A model generated the notes under the pieces. That model was given only the letters and a program-made list of their open reading frames with translations, was not told the DNA's origin and made no database searches. A program made the translations under genes and the position numbers. Below are positions 1 to 5,169 of a DNA stretch of 9,136 nt, one piece after another (position 1 is the first letter of the stretch; each line of letters begins with the position of its first letter). Source of the stretch: DATJXG01 sp035500455 (GTDB taxonomy: Bacteria; Acidobacteriota; Terriglobia; Terriglobales; Acidobacteriaceae); NCBI GenBank assembly GCA_035500455.1, contig DATJXG010000169.1:1-9136 (forward strand), in the 5' to 3' direction.

Positions 1-903
1 GGATGCGGCGACGCGGTCCTGAATCCGCTGCTGGGTTGCGCCGCCCCCGGCGCCACCCCGTTCAGTCCCGGATGGCGCAACGAATTCCACGCCGGAATCC
101 AGCAAGCCTTCGGACGCTATGTGGTTTTCTCCGGTGAGTACATCTGGAAATACACCCACAACGCCTACGACTTCAGCGTTCTGGGAGCTACTCCGATCAC
201 CTTCCCGATTGAGTGGTACAACTCCAAAATTCCCGGATTCGCCGGGCGAGTGAGCGTGCCCAACTTCCATGGGTTCTCCGCTCTCATGGTGTTCTCCAGT
301 GTGGCGGCGCGCTTCTTCGAGCCGCAGCTGGGAGGGGCGGGAGCAACGCCCTCGGTGCCGCCGGGCGGCGTGTTTCGCATCGACCACGACGAAAAATTCA
401 ACCAGACCACCCACTTCCAGTACCAGCCCTGGAGCCGTGGGCCGTGGTTAGGATTCAACTGGCGCTATGACAGCGGCCTGGTGGCGGGCGCAGTCCCCTT
501 CGCTGACGATCCCAACGGGGTGGTGGACATTGCCGGCAGCGGCCTCACTCCCGACCAGCAGTTCCAGGCGGGCTTCGCTTGCAACGGCCAGCGCGCCACG
601 CCAACCGTGGGGCTGCCCGATTCCTGTCCGGCGCTGCAGTTCACCTCCAACCTGGTTAAGATTCCGGCGCCCGGGACGGAAAACGACGACCACAATCCCC
701 CGCGCATCGCTCCCCGTCATCTCTTCGATGTGGCCATCGGCGACGACAATCTGCTTCATGGCGACAAATACAAATGGAGCCTGCAACTCACGGCGATCAA
801 TGTCACCAACAAGACCGCCCTCTACAACTTTTTGTCCACCTTCAGCGGCACCCATTATGTGACCCCGCGCAGCTTCACCGCGGAACTGGGGTTTCACTTC
901 TAG
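1..903 (+). CDS. TonB-dependent receptor, C-terminal part (5' end outside window)
   Basis: The frame is open from base 1 to a TAG stop at 901-903, giving 300 visible residues. This is the C-terminal part of an outer-membrane beta-barrel. It has alternating aromatic and polar strands, Asn/Gly/Pro-rich loops (for example around residues 120-150 and 195-235), and ends in LGFHF, the terminal-Phe signature of barrels folded by the BAM machinery. The last section, with LFDVAIGDDNLLHGD followed by LQLTAINVTNKTALYNFLST, matches the barrel end of large Acidobacteria TonB-dependent receptors whose N-terminus carries a carboxypeptidase-regulatory-like domain. That N-terminal half and the plug domain would lie upstream and are not seen. 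The likely role is TonB-driven uptake of siderophores or oligosaccharides; the substrate cannot be told. The ATG-less edge means the apparent internal starts are not the real start. The family call is from memory of related sequences. Confidence 0.82.
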   Translation, partial: GCGDAVLNPLLGCAAPGATPFSPGWRNEFHAGIQQAFGRYVVFSGEYIWKYTHNAYDFSVLGATPITFPIEWYNSKIPGFAGRVSVPNFHGFSALMVFSSVAARFFEPQLGGAGATPSVPPGGVFRIDHDEKFNQTTHFQYQPWSRGPWLGFNWRYDSGLVAGAVPFADDPNGVVDIAGSGLTPDQQFQAGFACNGQRATPTVGLPDSCPALQFTSNLVKIPAPGTENDDHNPPRIAPRHLFDVAIGDDNLLHGDKYKWSLQLTAINVTNKTALYNFLSTFSGTHYVTPRSFTAELGFHF

Positions 904-954
904 GGGATGAGCGCGGTCTAATTGCTGAAGCTGACTAAGTGAAACGTTCTTCTT

Positions 955-980
955 GGGCGTCCTCTGCGACCTTTGCGGTT
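955..980. repeat. 9-bp-periodic GCG motif
   Basis: GCG occurs at 957-959, 966-968 and 975-977, exactly 9 bp apart, within pyrimidine-rich units of the form GCG-nCCTnT, ending in GGTTAAA. It sits between the receptor stop and the hairpin at 1000-1025. Similar strings of this kind recur in intergenic DNA of several bacterial phyla as I remember it, so this is probably one copy of a dispersed element rather than a gene-specific signal. Confidence 0.4.
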
Positions 981-990
981 AAAGGCGGAC

Positions 991-1025
991 GCCTGCGCAG
1001 GCGGCGCCCAGCGGCGGGCGCCGCC
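991..1025. repeat. GC-rich palindromic (REP-like) hairpin
   Basis: Positions 1000-1009 (GGCGGCGCCC) and 1016-1025 (GGGCGCCGCC) are perfect reverse complements with a 6-nt loop, making a 10-bp all-GC stem. A second perfect 12-bp palindrome, GCCTGCGCAGGC at 991-1002, overlaps its left arm, so alternative folds are possible. No T-run follows at once, so it is not a standard intrinsic terminator. It covers the place where a -35 box for pyrE would be expected. Read as a REP-type intergenic element. Confidence 0.6.
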
Positions 1026-1033
1026 GGAAGTCA

Positions 1034-1042
1034 TGCTATCTT
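1034..1042 (+). promoter_or_regulatory. Putative extended -10 for a leaderless pyrE mRNA
   Basis: TGCTATCTT fits an extended -10 (TGn plus TATnnT). Its 3' end is 8 nt before the pyrE ATG, so transcription would begin at or within a few bases of the start codon. No Shine-Dalgarno is visible and no -35 box is recognisable, as that position falls within the hairpin at 1000-1025. The same layout is seen before the GH5 gene and recG. Confidence 0.4.
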
Positions 1043-1050
1043 AGATTTTC

Positions 1051-1617
1051 ATGTCTTCCGCGCGTCAGGAACTGTTGCGAATGCTGGCCACCAAGTCCTT
1101 CCGGCTGGGTGAGTTCAAGCTCTCCTCGGGTGGAACCAGCGACTACTACATCGACTGCCGCACCACTACCCTGGATGCCCGCGGCGCGCAATTGACCGGC
1201 CAGGTTTTTCTGGAGGAGATTGGCCGGCGGAACTGGCGGCCCGATGCCATCGGCGGACTGACCATGGGCGCCGATCCTATCGTGGTGGCGGTTGCCGTTA
1301 CCAGCGGCGAGTTGCACGGCTTCCTGGTGCGCAAGGCGGAAAAGCAGCATGGCACCGGCCAGCGCATCGAAGGCTTCCACGAAAAAGGCGCGCGCGTAGT
1401 GATCGTGGACGACGTTTGCACTACTGGAGCCTCGACGGTACAAGCCATCGAAGCCGCGCGCGAATTCGGCTTTGAGGTTGCAGGAGCCATGTGCCTGGTA
1501 GAGCGCGAAGAGGCCAAAGGCCGCCCGAACGTAGAAAGAGCGGCATCCCCCGCGCCGTTTGTAGCAATCTTCACCGCAACCGACGTGCGCGGAGAACATT
1601 TGGCTGCTGGCAGCTAG
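1051..1617 (+). CDS. pyrE: Orotate phosphoribosyltransferase
   Basis: The 188-residue product joins orotate to PRPP, giving orotidine 5'-monophosphate and pyrophosphate, the fifth step of de novo pyrimidine synthesis, in the cytoplasm as a dimer. Seen in the sequence: the N-terminal substrate segment KLSSGGTSDYYIDCR (residues 23-37), the flexible-loop basic residues RKAEKQHG (94-101) followed by RIEG (105-108), and the PRPP-binding loop VVIVDDVCTTGAS (116-128) with its Asp-Asp pair at 120-121. Length is normal for the family. The ATG at 1051 is chosen because the conserved N-terminus begins straight after it; there is no Shine-Dalgarno and the mRNA may be leaderless. The final residues AAGS and the TAG stop are encoded by a 7-bp tandem array, so the original C-terminus may have been changed by that repeat. 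No other pyr gene is adjacent. Confidence 0.93.
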   Translation: MSSARQELLRMLATKSFRLGEFKLSSGGTSDYYIDCRTTTLDARGAQLTGQVFLEEIGRRNWRPDAIGGLTMGADPIVVAVAVTSGELHGFLVRKAEKQHGTGQRIEGFHEKGARVVIVDDVCTTGASTVQAIEAAREFGFEVAGAMCLVEREEAKGRPNVERAASPAPFVAIFTATDVRGEHLAAGS

Positions 1618-1637
1618 CTGCTGGCTGATGGCTTCTG
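1603..1637. repeat. Heptad tandem array, left copy (GCTGnTG units)
   Basis: Five consecutive 7-bp units run from 1603, mostly of the form GCTGnTG (GCTGCTG, then variants GCAGCTA, GCTGCTG, GCTGATG, GCTTCTG). The array begins inside pyrE, encodes its last four residues, and contains its stop codon at 1615-1617. A related array in opposite orientation lies at 1735-1779. Between them, 1638-1734 holds about 97 bp with no ORF and only a short stem (GGCAT-CAA-ATGCC, 1656-1668). Confidence 0.65.
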
Positions 1638-1734
1638 GATACCAGCTCGTACTTTGGCATCAAATGCCTGACAATGAGCATCGAGCAGATTGCGTCGCCT
1701 CGGCACAAGGAGTCAAGCACGGAACCGCGCCACG

Positions 1735-1779
1735 AGCTAAAAGCCAGTAGCTGAGAACTGAAAGCTGACAGCTGAAAGC
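1735..1779. repeat. Heptad tandem array, right copy (AGCTGAA units)
   Basis: Six 7-bp units plus a partial one, consensus AGCTGAA, run up to 3 bp before the mtnA ATG. Reverse-complemented, the units read GCTTTCA or GCTnnCA, close to the left array, so the two arrays form degenerate inverted repeats around 97 bp of unique sequence. The right array makes up nearly all of the mtnA leader. The only purine-rich string near the start, GAAAG at 1774-1778, is itself part of the repeat. Confidence 0.65.
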
Positions 1780-1782
1780 CCC

Positions 1783-2847
1783 ATGATCCAAACCCTCGAA
1801 TGGACCGATTCCGGCGTGCGCTTCATCGACCAGACGAAGTTGCCCACAGAAGAGGTGTACGTCACCTGCAAAACCTACACGGAAGTCGCCGACGTGATCC
1901 GCAACATGGTGGTGCGCGGCGCGCCCGCCATCGGCGTGGCGGCCGCCATGGGCATCGCGCTGGGGGTGAAGAATTCGAAGGCCGAAAACGGCAGCGAGCT
2001 AAAGAAAGAGTTCGACCACATCTGCGACGTCATCGGTAAAACCCGCCCCACCGCGGTGAATCTTTTCTGGGCCATCCGCCGCATGGGCGAGAAGTTCGAA
2101 AACCTGCGTGTGCGCCCAGCGCCCCAGATCAAGCAGGCCCTGATCGAAGAGGCCCAGCGTATGCACGCCGAAGACATCGCCGCCAATCAGGCCATGGGCC
2201 GCCATGGCGCCACGCTCATGCCCGCCAGCGGAGGCGTGCTCACCCACTGCAACGCCGGCGCGCTCGCCACCTGCGGATACGGCACCGCCCTGGGCGTGAT
2301 CCGCGCCGCCGTTGAACAGGGCAAGAATATCCACGTGTATGCCGACGAAACCCGGCCCTTTCTGCAAGGCTCGCGGCTCACCGCCTGGGAGCTGGTCAAG
2401 GACGGCATTCCAACGACGGTCATTTCCGACAACATGGCGGGAGCGATGATGAAGCAAGGCAAGATCGGCGCTATCGTCGTGGGTGCCGACCGAATCGCGG
2501 CGAACGGCGACGTGGCCAACAAGATCGGAACGTACACGGTTGCCGTGCTGGCCAAGGAACACGGCGTGCCCTTCTATGTGGCCGCGCCGATCTCAACCGT
2601 GGATTTGGAAACTCCCGATGGCGGCGGCATTCCCATCGAGCAGCGCAGCGCCAAAGAAGTGACCCACATCGCCGGCCGGCAGATGGTCCCCGCAGGCGCG
2701 CAGGTGGAAAACCCCGCCTTCGATGTGACTCCGGCGAAGTATGTGACCGCAATCATCACCGAGCGGGGCATTGCGCGGGCGCCTTACGGCGAATCCCTGA
2801 AGCGCCTGGCAAACCTCGTCGAGGTGCGCTCGACTGTGACCCGATAA
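1783..2847 (+). CDS. mtnA: S-methyl-5-thioribose-1-phosphate isomerase
   Basis: This 354-residue enzyme converts methylthioribose 1-phosphate to methylthioribulose 1-phosphate in the methionine salvage pathway, in the cytoplasm. It belongs to the aldose-ketose isomerase family related to the eIF2B alpha/beta/delta subunits. Diagnostic segments in order: MVVRGAPAIGVAAAMG (residues 42-57), GGVLTHCNAGALAT (150-163) with the expected catalytic Cys156, ADETRPFLQGSRLTAWEL (187-204), GADRIAANGDVANKIGTY (234-251) with the expected catalytic Asp236, and AAPISTVD (267-274). The Cys/Asp pair fits Cys160/Asp240 of the Bacillus subtilis enzyme. Full length, no disruption. The start is supported by the conserved N-terminus, but there is no good Shine-Dalgarno because the leader is the heptad array. 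No other salvage genes (mtnB, mtnC, mtnK, mtnP) are next to it. It ends 19 bp from the convergent antitoxin gene. Confidence 0.95.
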   Translation: MIQTLEWTDSGVRFIDQTKLPTEEVYVTCKTYTEVADVIRNMVVRGAPAIGVAAAMGIALGVKNSKAENGSELKKEFDHICDVIGKTRPTAVNLFWAIRRMGEKFENLRVRPAPQIKQALIEEAQRMHAEDIAANQAMGRHGATLMPASGGVLTHCNAGALATCGYGTALGVIRAAVEQGKNIHVYADETRPFLQGSRLTAWELVKDGIPTTVISDNMAGAMMKQGKIGAIVVGADRIAANGDVANKIGTYTVAVLAKEHGVPFYVAAPISTVDLETPDGGGIPIEQRSAKEVTHIAGRQMVPAGAQVENPAFDVTPAKYVTAIITERGIARAPYGESLKRLANLVEVRSTVTR

Positions 2848-2866
2848 ATCCCGTCTCCACCCACTT

Positions 2867-3148
2867 CTAGCGCGGTCCGCGCTTGCCTTGCTCCAGCATC
2901 AGCCGCCGCAGGACGCGGTTAATGCGCGTTTGGTAACCGCGGCCCTGGGCCTTGAACCAGGCCAGGATGTCGGCGTCCAGGCGCAGAGTGATGGGTTTCT
3001 TCAGCGGCTTGTAGAAGGTGCCGACTTCCTCCCAGTCGCGCCGCCCGGGTGAGCGGCCCGTCCCGGCGGATGCTCCGGCGATCTTCCCCCGTCGCGGGGC
3101 CTTCTTCCCGGAAGACTTTCGCGTCCTGGCGCTGGATTGTTTCTTCAT
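2867..3148 (-). CDS. BrnA-type ribbon-helix-helix antitoxin, without toxin partner
   Basis: The start is set at the ATG at 3148, not the further upstream in-frame ATG at 3232, because GAGGT (3160-3156) lies 7 nt before it. The resulting protein has 93 residues. Residues 1-37 are a basic, low-complexity tail rich in Lys, Arg, Ser and Gly. Residues 50-84 are the conserved part: KKPITLRLDADILAWFKAQG, followed directly by RGYQTRINRVLRRLM. That is a short DNA-binding strand, then two helices, and is characteristic of the BrnA antitoxin family. BrnA normally neutralises the RNase-like toxin BrnT and represses the brnTA promoter, with brnT upstream. Here the 248 bp upstream contains no BrnT-like ORF, and downstream lies convergent mtnA. 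It may be an orphan antitoxin, or a stand-alone regulator. Confidence 0.8.
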   Translation of the reverse strand: MKKQSSARTRKSSGKKAPRRGKIAGASAGTGRSPGRRDWEEVGTFYKPLKKPITLRLDADILAWFKAQGRGYQTRINRVLRRLMLEQGKRGPR

Positions 3149-3155
3149 GCCGGTT

Positions 3156-3160
3156 ACCTC
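3156..3160 (-). promoter_or_regulatory. Ribosome binding site of the BrnA-like gene
   Basis: GAGGT on the minus strand, 7 nt before the ATG at 3148. It decides between this start and the in-frame ATG at 3232, which would add 28 residues with no family resemblance. Confidence 0.7.
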
Positions 3161-3225
3161 GCAATTCTCAATGCTTGCTTTTCCGCAAATCTTTGCGTGG
3201 AGCGCCCTGTGAATACTTGGATATA

Positions 3226-3241
3226 CGTACATTACTGTACG
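3226..3241. promoter_or_regulatory. Operator-like palindrome upstream of the BrnA-like gene
   Basis: CGTAC (3226-3230) and GTACG (3237-3241) are perfect inverted arms around ATTACT. On the minus strand the palindrome directly precedes TATATC (3225-3220), a possible -10 for the antitoxin gene, leaving a leader of about 65 nt. Ribbon-helix-helix antitoxins commonly repress their own promoter by binding such inverted repeats, so autoregulation is a reasonable inference. The palindrome itself is seen directly; the function is not. Confidence 0.45.
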
Positions 3242-3362
3242 GGAAGCGCCCAGTCCATCGGGGCAATCCCTTAGTTAGCAATTTATTAGAACGCCGCCCG
3301 CCCGTGCAGACACTTTTGTGCAATTGACACCTCCACCGCAGACTGAAAGACTCACAACAAGC

Positions 3363-3378
3363 TTTCCCAGATGGGAAA
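3363..3378. promoter_or_regulatory. Perfect 16-bp palindrome before the DUF4440 gene
   Basis: TTTCCCA (3363-3369), GA, TGGGAAA (3372-3378): seven-base arms with a two-base centre. It ends 4 nt before the Shine-Dalgarno GAGGGGG of the next gene. It could be a repressor operator or, as RNA, a 6-bp stem with an AGAT loop next to the ribosome binding site. Which one cannot be told from sequence alone. Confidence 0.45.
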
Positions 3379-3396
3379 AACTGAGGGGGCTCGGTC

Positions 3397-3846
3397 ATGA
3401 GGGCGGCGGTCTGCCTTTTTGCGATGTTGGTATTGGTGTCTGCGGCCGGGGTACAGGGCCAGCAGCCGGAATCCACCGCCGAAACCAGCAAGCTCATGGC
3501 GCTGGAGAACGCCTGGAACCAGGCGCAACTCCACCACGACTCCAAATCGCTGGAAGACCTTATCGGCGATGGGTTTATTTATACCGATACCGACGGCTCG
3601 GTGATGAACAAGCAGCAGTTTCTCACCGACAACGACGATCCCAACTACCGCGCCACCGTGATGACGAATGACGAGGTGCAAGTCTATTCCTACCCCAACA
3701 CGGCGATCGTGGCAGGAAGGTACCACGCCAAGGGCACGTACAAGGGAAAGCCCTTCGATCACTACGGTCGTTTCACCGATACCTGGATCTACTTCCACGG
3801 CATCTGGCAATGCGTAGCCAGCCATACCACGCTGCTGGGCAAGTAA
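3397..3846 (+). CDS. Secreted DUF4440 / SnoaL-like (NTF2 fold) protein
   Basis: The 149-residue product starts at an ATG preceded by a clear Shine-Dalgarno, GAGGGGG (3383-3389), with a 7-nt spacer. Residues 1-21 are a Sec signal peptide: a short basic start, the hydrophobic stretch AVCLFAMLVLVSAAG, and likely cleavage after VQG. Residues 31-145 look like a DUF4440/SnoaL-like domain: an N-terminal helix with ALENAWNQAQLHHD, then DLIGDGFIYTDTDGSVMNKQQFL, then beta strands VQVYSYPNTAIVAGRYHAKG and YGRFTDTWIYFHGIWQCVASHTT. This cone-shaped fold binds small hydrophobic ligands or serves as an enzyme in some members; the substrate here is unknown. It would act in the periplasm or outside the cell. 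The 79-bp gap to the GH5 gene contains a separate putative promoter, so the two need not form an operon. Confidence 0.8.
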   Translation: MRAAVCLFAMLVLVSAAGVQGQQPESTAETSKLMALENAWNQAQLHHDSKSLEDLIGDGFIYTDTDGSVMNKQQFLTDNDDPNYRATVMTNDEVQVYSYPNTAIVAGRYHAKGTYKGKPFDHYGRFTDTWIYFHGIWQCVASHTTLLGK

Positions 3847-3909
3847 ACTTCGTCGCCACACGCGCATTTTGTGAACCCACTCCGATCGCGGTCGAAATAA
3901 CGTCTTTTG

Positions 3910-3918
3910 TGGTTAAAT
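3910..3918 (+). promoter_or_regulatory. Putative extended -10 for a leaderless GH5 mRNA
   Basis: TGGTTAAAT matches an extended -10 (TGn plus TTAAAT) and ends 7 nt before the ATG at 3926, placing the expected transcription start on or next to the A of ATG. There is no Shine-Dalgarno. No convincing -35 box is seen. Confidence 0.45.
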
Positions 3919-3925
3919 TTCTGCT

Positions 3926-5053
3926 ATGAAATTGAGCAGAGTTGCCACAATTTGTTTCTCCCTCGTCATTTCGCTTCCCGCTCTTGCCCAGTCCAGTTCT
4001 GTGCCCGCGGCCCGTGCGGCCCACCTTCGGCGCGGCATTAACCTCAGCCACTGGTTCGCGCAGGCCGGCGATCCCAGCCTCTACAACAAGGAACGGCTGG
4101 CGACCTTCGTTACCGCCGAAGACATCGCGCTCATCAAGTCCATGGGCTTCGACAATGTGCGCCTCGGGGTGAATCCGCAGCCCATGTTTCGCCGCAATCA
4201 GGCGGACCGCATTCCCGTGGAATATCTCGGCTATCTGGACGCGGCGGTGAAGATGATCCTCGATCACAAGCTCGCCGTGGTCATCGACATCCATCCGGAA
4301 GAAGATTTCAAAGAAAAGCTCGCGACCGACGATTCCTTTGTCGAGCAGTTCGCCGATTTCTGGCGCGCCCTGGCCCAGCACTATTCGTCGCACGACCCGG
4401 AGATGGTGTTCTTCGAGATCCTCAACGAACCTGAAGTGCGCGACCGCTACCGCTGGTCGGGCATGCAGTCAAAGCTGGTGGAGGCCATCCGCGAAGGCGC
4501 GCCCAGGCACACCATCATCGCGGCGGGAGCACGCTGGTCGGATGACGATGACCTGGTCTTCCTCGAGCCGCTACGCGACACCAACATCATCTACAACTTC
4601 CACTTTTACGAGCCGCACGTCTTCACCCACCAGGGCGCGACCTGGGGAGTGAATTTCTGGCACGACGTGCAGGGCCTGGCGTATCCCTCCAGCCCCGAAT
4701 CGGCCGAGAAGGCCGCAGCCTCCGTGCCCGACCCGGTGAACCGGCTCGCGGTACTGCGCTACGGCGCCGAGCACTGGGACGCCGCACGCATGGATCTGGA
4801 GATGAGCCAGGCGGCGGAGTGGGCCAAACGCTGGAACGTGCCGCTGATCTGCAACGAGTTTGGCGTCTTTCGACCTCACTCCAACCCGCAGGACCGGGCC
4901 GCGTGGATTCACGATGTCCGCAGCGCCCTGGAGAAGTACGGCATCGGCTGGGCGATGTGGGATTACAGCCAGGGCTTCGGAGTGGTGAACAAAGTGGACG
5001 GCCACCCCGTGCCTGATGATCTCACCGTGAAAGCTCTGGGCCTGAAGCCGTAG
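3926..5053 (+). CDS. Secreted glycoside hydrolase family 5 (cellulase-like)
   Basis: The 375-residue protein has a Sec signal peptide (residues 1-22; hydrophobic core ATICFSLVISLPAL, cleavage near ALAQ) and a single (beta/alpha)8 catalytic domain. The residues conserved across GH5 can all be matched: Arg79 in NVRLGV, His123 in DIHPEE, Asn167-Glu168 in FEILNEPE (acid/base Glu168), His226 and Tyr228 in NFHFYEPH, nucleophile Glu311 in LICNEFGV, and Trp345 in WAMWDYSQG. It should therefore be an active retaining beta-glycosidase acting outside the cytoplasm on a beta-1,4-glucan or mannan; substrate and subfamily are not decided by sequence alone. There is no carbohydrate-binding module. The start is fixed by the signal peptide. 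The gene has its own putative promoter and stands alone, with no other carbohydrate genes beside it. Confidence 0.92.
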   Translation: MKLSRVATICFSLVISLPALAQSSSVPAARAAHLRRGINLSHWFAQAGDPSLYNKERLATFVTAEDIALIKSMGFDNVRLGVNPQPMFRRNQADRIPVEYLGYLDAAVKMILDHKLAVVIDIHPEEDFKEKLATDDSFVEQFADFWRALAQHYSSHDPEMVFFEILNEPEVRDRYRWSGMQSKLVEAIREGAPRHTIIAAGARWSDDDDLVFLEPLRDTNIIYNFHFYEPHVFTHQGATWGVNFWHDVQGLAYPSSPESAEKAAASVPDPVNRLAVLRYGAEHWDAARMDLEMSQAAEWAKRWNVPLICNEFGVFRPHSNPQDRAAWIHDVRSALEKYGIGWAMWDYSQGFGVVNKVDGHPVPDDLTVKALGLKP

Positions 5054-5054
5054 C

Positions 5055-5081
5055 CCGGCGTAGCGCCGGCGTCCCGCCGGC
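5055..5081. repeat. GCCGGC palindromic (REP-like) repeat between convergent genes
   Basis: Just after the GH5 stop, CCGGCG (5055-5060) and CGCCGG (5064-5069) pair across a TAG loop, while GCCGGC (5065-5070) and GCCGGC (5076-5081) pair across GTCCC; the two stems are mutually exclusive. This nested CCGGCG/GCCGGC layout fits a dispersed GC-rich intergenic repeat. No T-run follows, so an intrinsic terminator is not supported, though a hairpin between convergent genes may still protect 3' ends. Confidence 0.5.
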
Positions 5082-5169
5082 ACCTCGCGATCGTTCCGCA
5101 CGCCGAAGCTGTGTAGGCACAGGATGATTCCGCCCCGACATTTCGCGGGAAGCCGGAGCTTCGAAAAAA

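Noticed and set aside
1000..1025. GC-rich hairpin considered as a terminator of the TonB-dependent receptor gene
   Set aside because: No T-run follows and it lies about 97 bp after the stop; a REP-like element fits better.
1036..1599. A 187-codon open frame on the minus strand, antisense to pyrE
   Set aside because: It covers almost exactly the pyrE coding region and has no domain of its own; a high-GC shadow frame.
1603..1779. Repeated units between pyrE and mtnA considered as a CRISPR array
   Set aside because: The units are 7 bp, contiguous and degenerate, with no spacers and no cas genes in the window.
3324..3329. Perfect TTGACA, considered as the -35 box for the DUF4440 gene
   Set aside because: At 16-18 bp downstream there is only AAGACT or similar, which is too poor a -10 to support a promoter call.
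3168..3545. A 125-codon minus-strand frame upstream of the BrnA-like gene, considered as the missing toxin
   Set aside because: It lacks the BrnT core (Asp-Pro-x-Lys then a Lys-His-Gly segment), is rich in Cys and Ser, and overlaps the well-supported DUF4440 gene.
5149..5162. Hairpin GAAGC-CGGA-GCTTC beside a run of A/T, considered as an intrinsic terminator
   Set aside because: Reading plus, the stem is followed by A rather than T. Reading minus, the T-run comes before the stem. Neither direction fits an intrinsic terminator.
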